This document shows, piece after piece, positions 8,448 through 15,786 of a DNA stretch of 64,000 nucleotides (within the stretch, counting starts at the first letter, position 1; every line of letters starts with the position of its first letter). A program made the translations under genes and the position numbers. The notes under the pieces were generated by a model, which saw only the letters and a list, made by a program, of their open reading frames with translations, was not told the DNA's origin and ran no database searches. Source of the DNA: QQWI01 sp964522015 (GTDB taxonomy: Bacteria > Bacillota > Clostridia > Peptostreptococcales > Acidaminobacteraceae); the NCBI GenBank assembly GCA_964522015.1, contig CAZFST010000016.1:25209-89208 (forward strand). Reading direction: 5' to 3'.

Positions 8448-8631
8448 AAAACCTCCTTTTAAAGCTATATTAGAAACAAAGCTGAGAATTATAATCAGCA
8501 ATGTATATATACCCTTATGGTGCTTTATCAAACATTAGATGGAGATGATTGGGTTTAAAAGGAATCTATAACATATTAATCGACCTATTACAAAACTCCG
8601 AACCAAATCTTCATCTTAAAAGTACTCAATT

Positions 8632-9312
8632 TTAGGCTTTAAAAAATAAATGAAAATTAGAGAACCGCTTCAATGAATTCTCTTCTATTTTGATAAACTC
8701 CCATGTTTCTTTAAACGACCCGTTAACAGCATAGTCACGCTTTGAAATAAACTCTATAAACTCTTTTTCTCTTCCGCAAAATGTATTAGAAAACAGATCG
8801 GCATAGTTCATTTTTTCTCTGTCATCCAAATTCATTATGTTATGAAGGACGTGTTCTAAATTACAAGAAAAATAGTACATAGAATATTCAATCTTTGCTA
8901 TTTCAGGGCACATAGACAACCGATTGACAACACTGCTTTTTCTTCGGTTACGTTCCTTAACAGATTCCACTGACTTTGCGATTATACTCTCCAGCGTGTA
9001 AACGTAGCCATCTACATCATCTTTTACAATTTTATCATCTGAAATAAAAGCACCATCCGTATCAATCAAATGCACCACGTTTTGTATATCGCTCTTTTTA
9101 AAATACGGATTTCTTTCCAAAAACGATTTTATCTGATCATTTACTTTGGTGATCGCATTAGCTGATGTTGTAACTTTATCAGAAGTGATATCACCATTTA
9201 CGATATGAAATTTAACACTTTCATTTTGAATTATTTTTGATAGAATGAGCGCCAAAGAAGTTTGATCTGTAACACCTTCCACAATGAACAGTACGATTTT
9301 TTTAGTTTTCAT
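8632..9312 (-). CDS. TOPRIM-like effector of an ATPase/TOPRIM pair
   Basis: 226-residue protein whose N-terminus fits a TOPRIM fold: FIVEG with acidic E12 and D16, then the HLIDTDG strand with D84 and D86 as candidate metal ligands. The remainder matches nothing I recognise. ATG 9312 has GGAGGG six bases upstream and overlaps the 3' end of the ATPase gene by 11 bases, so the pair is coupled. Similar pairs (AAA ATPase + TOPRIM) include PARIS, AbiL and split OLD-type nucleases, all antiphage. The role is inferred from this architecture; the exact system is unresolved. Confidence 0.62.
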   Translation of the reverse strand: MKTKKIVLFIVEGVTDQTSLALILSKIIQNESVKFHIVNGDITSDKVTTSANAITKVNDQIKSFLERNPYFKKSDIQNVVHLIDTDGAFISDDKIVKDDVDGYVYTLESIIAKSVESVKERNRRKSSVVNRLSMCPEIAKIEYSMYYFSCNLEHVLHNIMNLDDREKMNYADLFSNTFCGREKEFIEFISKRDYAVNGSFKETWEFIKIEENSLKRFSNFHLFFKA

Positions 9313-10690
9313 CAATCACCCTCCCAGCAACTTTGAAAGCATGACTAATCTCGAAACTATTTGTCTCTTCATAAATATTTTCTTTCTGGCCACCTAAATT
9401 AATACTTCTAAAGTATAGATTTCTCAAATTGTTATTGCTTTTAATGTTCACAAATCTAATGTAGCGATTCTTAGGATTAGTCGTTGTAAACACCAGCGAA
9501 TTTGTATCGAGCATTTCTAATGGTCTTAAATTATGCGAGGTGAAGATCAGCTGACCTTTTCCACTGTCACTTATGATTTGTAGAATCTCACCTAATAAAT
9601 ACTCAAAAATCCCCGCGTCTAATTCATCTACTACTAAGCAAACAGATGGGTTATTAAACATTGTAATCAATGTGCTTAATATCGAAATGATTTTTTTAAT
9701 ACCTTCAGATTCATATCTTAGCGGTATGGCCACAGCCCCTCGAACAGAAACAAGCTCAATTCGAACGCCTTTCAAACCATCCTCTTTTAACTGATCTCCA
9801 TAATTTTTGATATCTATCTGGAGGCCAGGTATTATAGTCCCTAAAACAATATTCATCTGTTTAATAAGCTTGGTGACAACTTCATAAGCTTTCACAGGAA
9901 TTACCGATGGCTCAAGAAGACCAATTCCCATATCTCCTTGAGTAAAGTTTTTACCTTCATTCAGCCTAAAGGAAAGCGGTATAAATAAATTCAAGTTAAT
10001 CATACCCGCATGATTATTCTGGAAAATGAAAAGATTTATGCTTGCATAGTATTTAAGCGCTAGAATGATTTGAGTATATTCTTCAAATGCCTTACTCCTT
10101 CTTAAAACTTCTTCAGTTTCAATACTAAAAATGAAAGAAGTGACATTCTTTTCGGATAGTTTTTTTGAAACGCCTATATCAAGGTGATTACTTGAATTAC
10201 CTGATACTAAAAGTTTGAATTTGCTACTCGGTTTAAAAATTGCATCCTTATCATCTGAATTATAATCAATGATGGCACTCTTTGCCTTCCACTCTTGATT
10301 TTCATATTTTTTATATGATAATTTTTCTTTTGTAATTTGAACACGATTGTCCCCAACCTTACTCAGCTGAATTTCGTAAAAAACAAGGGCTTTGAACCCA
10401 TCCTTTTCAATATAAAAAACAAAGTCTAATTCTGATGATGCCGATGTTTGTAATATATAGTCAGCTGCATTGTCTGGCAATTGTTTGCCCATCAGCGCAT
10501 TTTTAAGAATCCACATCGCATCTACGAGTGCAGTCTTACCTGATCCATTTTGTCCATAAAGACCAATAATTTCTGATTTCCCATTAAAAAACTCTTCCTT
10601 AGCATAGCTTGGAAATGTAATAGTACCATTTTCAATATTCTTAAAGTTAACTAAATCTATTTGTTGTATTCTAATAATCGACTTTTCCAT
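9302..10690 (-). CDS. AAA_15/21-type ATPase of a putative defence pair
   Basis: 462-residue ABC/SMC-like ATPase of the OLD/AAA_15 class. Walker A GQNGSGKT at residues 46-53, preceded by the N-terminal strand FKNIENGTITF typical of RecF/OLD-like heads. It has a long insert in the middle, Walker B CLVVDELD near residue 358, and an H-loop-like FTSHNLRPLE after it. It has no fused TOPRIM domain; the downstream overlapping gene supplies one. An ideal CAGGAGG precedes ATG 10690. By architecture it is the sensor/regulator half of an AbiL- or PARIS-like antiphage module. Confidence 0.75.
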   Translation of the reverse strand: MEKSIIRIQQIDLVNFKNIENGTITFPSYAKEEFFNGKSEIIGLYGQNGSGKTALVDAMWILKNALMGKQLPDNAADYILQTSASSELDFVFYIEKDGFKALVFYEIQLSKVGDNRVQITKEKLSYKKYENQEWKAKSAIIDYNSDDKDAIFKPSSKFKLLVSGNSSNHLDIGVSKKLSEKNVTSFIFSIETEEVLRRSKAFEEYTQIILALKYYASINLFIFQNNHAGMINLNLFIPLSFRLNEGKNFTQGDMGIGLLEPSVIPVKAYEVVTKLIKQMNIVLGTIIPGLQIDIKNYGDQLKEDGLKGVRIELVSVRGAVAIPLRYESEGIKKIISILSTLITMFNNPSVCLVVDELDAGIFEYLLGEILQIISDSGKGQLIFTSHNLRPLEMLDTNSLVFTTTNPKNRYIRFVNIKSNNNLRNLYFRSINLGGQKENIYEETNSFEISHAFKVAGRVIDEN

Positions 10691-11179
10691 TTGATTACCT
10701 CCTGAATACTATTATGATATCATAAATGCGGAAAAATCGAAAGCAATATTAATAATCGATACATTTTGTTTCGAATATCATTTTTATATGCATTTTTCTT
10801 AAGACCGCCACGAAATCCAACTGAATATCTGTTATTTCTAACATTTGAACATTCACGCTTTATTCCGAAGCATTTAACAGCATTAATGTACAATTACATC
10901 TGATTCTTTTCGGTTATTTATAAAGAAAATGACCCAGTCGATTTTCACAACTGAGCCACTAATATTGTCATTCCACATTTTGTATAGACTTAGCTACACA
11001 CTCGCATTGCGAAAAGTCATAAAACCTCGTAGACATTGCAAATTCATATATTACAAGGATTCTTTCCGACGTAGTCCTATTACGCACTTCACATGCCTTG
11101 AGTAGACAAAAATGATGTCGTTTACACCTATTGGTGCCTTGGCGGAAAATTAATCTGTATTTTTACATCAAGGTATTTT
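10691..11179. other. 489-bp intergenic region
   Basis: AT-rich upstream region of the ATPase gene and downstream region of fic. It contains the second copy of the dispersed repeat (10926-10988). No convincing coding frame, RNA gene or strong terminator was seen; short open frames are not conserved between the repeat copies. Confidence 0.6.
10926..10988. repeat. ~65-bp dispersed element, copy B
   Basis: Same orientation as copy A at 3200-3262. It shares the AGTCGATTTTCACAACTGAG core and the following ACTAATATT and ATTTTGTATA segments, with about nine differences. The 7.7 kb between the copies holds the intact crt-hbd pair, the TetR/glycosyltransferase/MFS cassette and the ATPase/TOPRIM pair. 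Confidence 0.6.
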
Positions 11180-12100
11180 CTATTCAACCAATGACAACCA
11201 CAACTGTTCAGATTCAACCACTAACTTAGCAACAAACTCAAGAAATGGTTGATAATCCATGGTGGTATGAGCATGATCCAACACATTATAATACTGCGCT
11301 CTGTTTTCTTTCTTGATGATAATAGGGGGATATCCATTTTTCATTAATTCAAAGTTCAAAAGCAGTCTTGATGTTCTTCCGTTTCCGTCAATAAAAGGGT
11401 GGATTTTTACAAATTCACCATGTAAAAGTGTCGCTCTAACAATCGGGTGATATAACTGCCATTCTTCTTTATACTCCATAATTAGCTTCTGCATAAGTGC
11501 ACTGATTTCATAGTGCTTGGGCGGAATATGAATAGCACCACCAACCACTACGTTTTCCATCCTGTACCTACCCGCATTCTGATTGTCGATCTCTTTAAGA
11601 ATAATGGCATGAATATTTTTTATATTCCATTCAGATAAAGGTTCATTATGACTGATTATTTCTTCCAAGAATAGAATTGCTTCTTTATGGTTGATTGCCT
11701 CCAAATGTTCTATAACGCTTTTACCACCAATCGTTATTCCCTCTAGAACAACTTTTGTTTCTGATAAAGTTAAAGTATTCCCTTCGATAGCATTACTATT
11801 ATATGTCCATTCAATAATTAGCTTTTCGTGCAGCGAATCTGCTAATCGCTTTGTGAACGGTCTATGCTTATCAATTATTTCTTTCATCTCTTCTATTCCG
11901 CTAAAATCATACATAATGCCTATATATGATTTTCTATAGCTTACTCTGGCATCGGCTGGTTTGGCTGCATCATATGGAATTGACCAATTTCGACCGAATT
12001 TTACAGCACCCTCGATTCGCTCCTCTGAACAAAGCACACGTATTCTTCGGGCACTAATTTGCCACTTGTTGCTTGCCTCAGATATACTCATATATTTCAT
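11180..12100 (-). CDS. fic: Fic-domain AMP-transferase with N-terminal DNA-binding domain
   Basis: 306-residue Fic protein predicted to transfer AMP (or another nucleotide) from NTP to a protein hydroxyl. The catalytic loop HPFIDGNGRTSR (from H234) is intact. A class II inhibitory motif SNAIEG (S102, E106, G107) lies N-terminal to the core, so activity should be autoinhibited. Residues 1-50 resemble an excisionase/MerR-like helix-turn-helix (SISEASNKWQISARRIRVLC...VKFGRNWSIP). The start at 12100 is set by GAGGTGA five bases upstream. The operator upstream suggests self-regulation. Targets are unknown. Confidence 0.86.
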   Translation of the reverse strand: MKYMSISEASNKWQISARRIRVLCSEERIEGAVKFGRNWSIPYDAAKPADARVSYRKSYIGIMYDFSGIEEMKEIIDKHRPFTKRLADSLHEKLIIEWTYNSNAIEGNTLTLSETKVVLEGITIGGKSVIEHLEAINHKEAILFLEEIISHNEPLSEWNIKNIHAIILKEIDNQNAGRYRMENVVVGGAIHIPPKHYEISALMQKLIMEYKEEWQLYHPIVRATLLHGEFVKIHPFIDGNGRTSRLLLNFELMKNGYPPIIIKKENRAQYYNVLDHAHTTMDYQPFLEFVAKLVVESEQLWLSLVE

Positions 12101-12118
12101 AAAAATCACCTCAATAAC

Positions 12119-12168
12119 ATAATATACCGGTATCGGCACATTGTAAACATTGTTCCGATACCGGTATA
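12119..12168 (-). promoter_or_regulatory. fic promoter and large palindromic operator
   Basis: Perfect 14-bp arms TATACCGGTATCGG (12123-12136) and its complement (12155-12168) are separated by 18 bp. On the minus strand -35 TTTACA (12147-12142), a 17-bp spacer that contains one arm, and -10 TATTAT (12124-12119) form the promoter. The 5' leader would be only about 12 nt before the start codon. The Fic protein's own N-terminal DNA-binding domain is the obvious candidate repressor. Confidence 0.7.
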
Positions 12169-12176
12169 AAACAAAT

Positions 12177-12201
12177 CCTTGAATCATATCATGATTCAAG
12201 G
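12177..12201 (-). terminator. Terminator after the RlmD-type gene
   Basis: Perfect 11-bp stem CCTTGAATCAT / ATGATTCAAGG with a 3-nt loop, 31 bases beyond the methyltransferase stop codon, followed on the minus strand by ATTTGTTTTA. Confidence 0.75.
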
Positions 12202-12231
12202 ATTAAAAGAGTTGAATTCACTTGTTCAATT

Positions 12232-13857
12232 CTAATTTTTAACTAATTTAACAATGCTTTCAACATGAAAAGTAAAAGGAAACATATCAACCGGTTGAAT
12301 CCGTTCCACTGTGTAACCCTTCTCCACCAAGATCTTCACATCCCTGGCCTGAGTTTGTGGGTTGCAAGAGATATAAACGATTTTCTTAGGTGCAATGGTT
12401 GCAACCGCCTCTAAAAAGGCGCCGTCGCTGCCACTGCGGGGCGGGTCCATCAATAATACATCAACAGTCTCGTTGGCTTCTGCCATCTTCAGAAGATGGG
12501 CACCTGCATCGGCTTGGACAAATCGAATATTCTTGATCCCATTCACTTTTGCGTTTTCCTGTGCATCTGCGACAGCATCCTTATTGAGCTCAAGGCCAAT
12601 CACGGTTTTTACGTGTTTTGCTGCAAGCATACCGATTGTCCCAATACCGCAATAAGCATCAACAACGGTATCCGTCCACAAAAACCCTGCCATTTCAATG
12701 GCTGCATCATATAATTTTGCAGTCTGAATCGGATTGATTTGGAAAAACGACTTAGGGGATATTCTAAATTTAAGACCACATAAAGTCTCCTCAATCGTCC
12801 CTTTACCGTGTAAAACCACCTCGTTGGGCCCAAGAACCATGCTTGTTTTATTGGGATTCACATTCATCACAATGGTTGTAATCTCTGGGTGCGCTTGCAA
12901 AAGCGCCTTGACCAAATTATTCTTGGAGGGTAATTGATGGGTTGAGACCACTAAGACCACCATGACCTGTTTACTTTCAAAACCCGTTTTTATTAAAACA
13001 TGTCTCAGGTGTCCCATGCCGCTGTCTTCATCATAGGGTTGAAGTTTGAACGAGGGTAATAGCACCTTGATGGTCTTTATAATGGCATCTGCGGTGGTGG
13101 TTTGCACTAGGCACGCTTCCACGGGAACAACGGCGTGGGAATTCTCTGCGTAAATCCCTGCCTGGAGTTGCCCTCTGGGCCCCTGTGAAAATGTGGTGTG
13201 ACTCTTGTTGCGATATCTTAAGGGCTGCTCCATGGTAATAATTGGCTGGGTTTCACCAAATGGTAACATCAAGTATTTGACCTGATCAAATTTGAATTGG
13301 TATTGGGCTGTTAAAGACATATGCTGCAATTGGCAGCCACCACAGGTCCCCGCATAGGGACATGGTGGTTTTACCCGGTTTGGCGAAGGATTCTCAATGG
13401 CAGTGACCCGAACATCTGTTGAAAACTTTTTACGGACAACATTAGCTGCCGCTCGTTCACCAGGCAATACTCCAGATACTTGTAAGCTTTGACCCTGCCA
13501 GTTAACAACGCCCTTGCCCTCAGGAGTCATGGTTTCACAGTTTAAGATTACTGAGCCCTTTGGCAGCATCTGAGTCCCTGACTTTAAGGCTGGTTGCTTT
13601 TTGCCTTTATAGCCTGTTTTAGCAGGACCTGAGCCTGTTTTAGCAGGGCTAGAACCGGTTTTAACTGGGGTAGAACCAGCCTTGGTGGCAAGTGGCGCTT
13701 TTTTAGGTCCTGGGCTATTCACTTCACCTAAACCCATGCCATCAATGGCTTTCTCCCCTTCAACCGCTGGTCTTGGGGCGGTAAATCGCTTTGGTTTACC
13801 AATTGATTTTGACTGTTTTGTTTTAGGTTTTTTAGCTTTTGGTTGTTTAGTTTTCAT
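12232..13857 (-). CDS. 23S rRNA (uracil-5)-methyltransferase, RlmD/RumA family, with basic low-complexity N-terminus
   Basis: SAM-dependent m5U methyltransferase acting on 23S rRNA. After a TRAM-like segment (residues ~95-150) it has a 4Fe-4S cysteine cluster motif CPYAGTCGGCQ, the Rossmann core (VVDAYCGIGTIGMLAA) and the catalytic nucleophile loop ISCNPQTQARD. At 541 residues it is about 90 longer than usual: residues 1-90 are rich in Lys, Pro, Ser, Thr and Gly with a repeated PAKTGS-type unit, probably a disordered RNA-binding tail. mscL lies 6 bases upstream on the same strand. A second family member is at 32378-33739; which one modifies which uridine cannot be decided here. Confidence 0.88.
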   Translation of the reverse strand: MKTKQPKAKKPKTKQSKSIGKPKRFTAPRPAVEGEKAIDGMGLGEVNSPGPKKAPLATKAGSTPVKTGSSPAKTGSGPAKTGYKGKKQPALKSGTQMLPKGSVILNCETMTPEGKGVVNWQGQSLQVSGVLPGERAAANVVRKKFSTDVRVTAIENPSPNRVKPPCPYAGTCGGCQLQHMSLTAQYQFKFDQVKYLMLPFGETQPIITMEQPLRYRNKSHTTFSQGPRGQLQAGIYAENSHAVVPVEACLVQTTTADAIIKTIKVLLPSFKLQPYDEDSGMGHLRHVLIKTGFESKQVMVVLVVSTHQLPSKNNLVKALLQAHPEITTIVMNVNPNKTSMVLGPNEVVLHGKGTIEETLCGLKFRISPKSFFQINPIQTAKLYDAAIEMAGFLWTDTVVDAYCGIGTIGMLAAKHVKTVIGLELNKDAVADAQENAKVNGIKNIRFVQADAGAHLLKMAEANETVDVLLMDPPRSGSDGAFLEAVATIAPKKIVYISCNPQTQARDVKILVEKGYTVERIQPVDMFPFTFHVESIVKLVKN

Positions 13858-13863
13858 GGGCGC

Positions 13864-14274
13864 CTATTTCTGATTTGCTTTTAGCAAGTCGCGAATTTCG
13901 ACCAATAATTTTTCTTGATTAGATGGTTCAACTGGTGCTGCTGGCTTTTCTTCTTCTTTTTTCTTTAAGCTGTTAATCCCTTTAATCATGATAAAGACCA
14001 CAAAAGCGATTGCTACAAAATCAATAAAAGTCTGAATAAAATTACCATATGAAATAGCCAGTTCAGGCTTATCCCCACTGGCTACAGCGAGAACGATTTT
14101 GAGTTGTGCTAGGTTCAATTTCCCCAATACCAAACTGATTAGTGGCATAAATAGATCATTGACAAAGGATGTCACGATTTTACCAAATGCACCACCAATG
14201 ATAATGCCCACTGCTAAATCAAATACGTTACCTCTAGTTGCAAATGTTCTAAACTCTTGAGCAAATTTTCTCAT
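13864..14274 (-). CDS. mscL: Large-conductance mechanosensitive channel
   Basis: Homopentameric inner-membrane channel that releases solutes on hypo-osmotic shock. The 136 residues show the N-terminal amphipathic helix MRKFAQEFRTFATRGN, TM1 (VFDLAVGIIIGGAFGKIVTSFVNDLFMP), a periplasmic loop, TM2 (FIDFVAIAFVVFIMIKGI) and the cytoplasmic helix ending LLVEIRDLLK. The ATG at 14274 has AGGAGA six bases upstream; a TTG at 14280 in frame is too close to that site. The RBS lies in the end of the D-serine dehydratase gene, so the two are probably co-transcribed. Confidence 0.95.
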   Translation of the reverse strand: MRKFAQEFRTFATRGNVFDLAVGIIIGGAFGKIVTSFVNDLFMPLISLVLGKLNLAQLKIVLAVASGDKPELAISYGNFIQTFIDFVAIAFVVFIMIKGINSLKKKEEEKPAAPVEPSNQEKLLVEIRDLLKANQK

Positions 14275-14276
14275 GT

Positions 14277-15662
14277 TCAATCTCCTAATTTTTGTTGAGT
14301 CACTTGAGACCCATATTCGTAATACGCCTGCTTAACCATTTGTGGTACCATACCGCCCCCAGTGGCCCATATAACATGGACTGGAGATACAGTACTACTT
14401 TCAACTACTTTAACATTTCTTGTTACTGCATTTCTAGCAAGGGCGATCAAACCTTCAAATCCAGCTAAAGCTGAAGGTTCTAGCCAGATGTTTTCGGTAT
14501 CCACTAAGCCTTTTAAATACATAAAAAGTAATTCGTCTGAAACGGTAGCCACACCTTCAAGCAGTGTTTCCATATAGTCTGCTACTAACTGTGATGACCG
14601 GCCCACTGCTAACCCATCGGCTTCAGTTTTTAAATCAAGGCCGATATCCTCTACGCTTATATCACTTCCAAGGCCTGTGGCCAGGCTTAGGAGCATGCAG
14701 GGTGCATGGGTGGGTTCTACAAAATAACAGTGAACGTTACTGCCAAACACTTCTTTAAGTCCAAATGTCACCCCACCTGGACCACCGCCTACCCCACAGG
14801 GCAAATAGACATAAAGCGGTCTTTTTGCTGAAATCTCAATACCCTGAGCCTCTAACTGGGCCTTTAAGCGACGGCCCCCCACTGCATAACCAGCAAAGAG
14901 ATGCTCTGAGTGTTCATCGTCAACAAAGTAGGTGTTCGGATCTAGGGTGGCTAAGCGCCGGGCTGCCGAAACCGCTTGGCTATAATCCCCTTGATGGGCC
15001 ACTACTTTTGCGCCTTTCTCTTTCAAAAGCGCCATTTTCCACGGTTTGGCATCCGAGGACATATGAACTTCCACGTTAAATCCAAGTTTTGCGCTGATAA
15101 TGCCAATGCTCAGACCGAGGTTGCCCGTAGACCCCACGACAATGCGATACCCTGACAGTAAACTTTGAACAGTTGGATCAAGAAAAGTCAGGTAATCATA
15201 ACCGTCAAAGTCCACTGGCATCAGTCCCTGCTGAATCAAGATGTCCTCTGCGTATTTTAACACCTCGTGGATGCCACCCCGAGCTTTAATGCTACCTGAA
15301 ATCGGTAGGGCGTGGTCAGCTTTTAACCATAGTTCACCATCTATAGAGACGTTGAAGGAATCACACAGCCAGTCTTTCATCTTATTAATTGAAAGGATTG
15401 GGGATTCTATCAGGCCGTTTTGAGACCGGGTGTCTTCAAATGCTTGGGCAAGAAATGGGCGAAACCGTTGAAGACGGGACTCCGCTTGATCTACACGTTC
15501 ACCCATCTGGACCTTCCTTAAAAGGCTTTCATCGGGGTCAAACAGGACTGTTTTAGAATGTTGAGCAATCAAGGGGTTTAGCCACAGGGTGGGCTTATAG
15601 GTTGTAAGCGCCTCATGGAGGGCTTGTGACAGGGCTTTGTGATGCTTTGAATTGATGGTCAT
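14277..15662 (-). CDS. dsdA: D-serine dehydratase (D-serine ammonia-lyase)
   Basis: PLP enzyme that converts D-serine to pyruvate and ammonia, used for detoxification or catabolism. The 461-residue length fits the family. The PLP lysine lies in SGSIKARGG (K126), the phosphate-binding glycine loop is PCGVGGGPGG, and the region GSTGNLGLSIGI follows the usual fold-II pattern. No dsdC-type regulator or dsdX transporter is adjacent. mscL and the rRNA methyltransferase follow closely. A promoter in 15663-15786 is likely, but I could not place it with confidence. Confidence 0.92.
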   Translation of the reverse strand: MTINSKHHKALSQALHEALTTYKPTLWLNPLIAQHSKTVLFDPDESLLRKVQMGERVDQAESRLQRFRPFLAQAFEDTRSQNGLIESPILSINKMKDWLCDSFNVSIDGELWLKADHALPISGSIKARGGIHEVLKYAEDILIQQGLMPVDFDGYDYLTFLDPTVQSLLSGYRIVVGSTGNLGLSIGIISAKLGFNVEVHMSSDAKPWKMALLKEKGAKVVAHQGDYSQAVSAARRLATLDPNTYFVDDEHSEHLFAGYAVGGRRLKAQLEAQGIEISAKRPLYVYLPCGVGGGPGGVTFGLKEVFGSNVHCYFVEPTHAPCMLLSLATGLGSDISVEDIGLDLKTEADGLAVGRSSQLVADYMETLLEGVATVSDELLFMYLKGLVDTENIWLEPSALAGFEGLIALARNAVTRNVKVVESSTVSPVHVIWATGGGMVPQMVKQAYYEYGSQVTQQKLGD

Positions 15663-15786
15663 TGTTAGCCTCTTAAATATTAGACTCTTGAGTTTTTTCC
15701 GGTTATTTACATCTAGTTGGTATTTACCTTTCTAATTATCGCCCAAAACCCACCACAAAACAAGTGCTATAGACGTTTTGTCTGAT

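Noticed and set aside
10888..10962. Short minus-strand coding tail in dispersed repeat copy B
   Set aside because: The corresponding frame in copy A has an early stop, so it is not conserved as protein.
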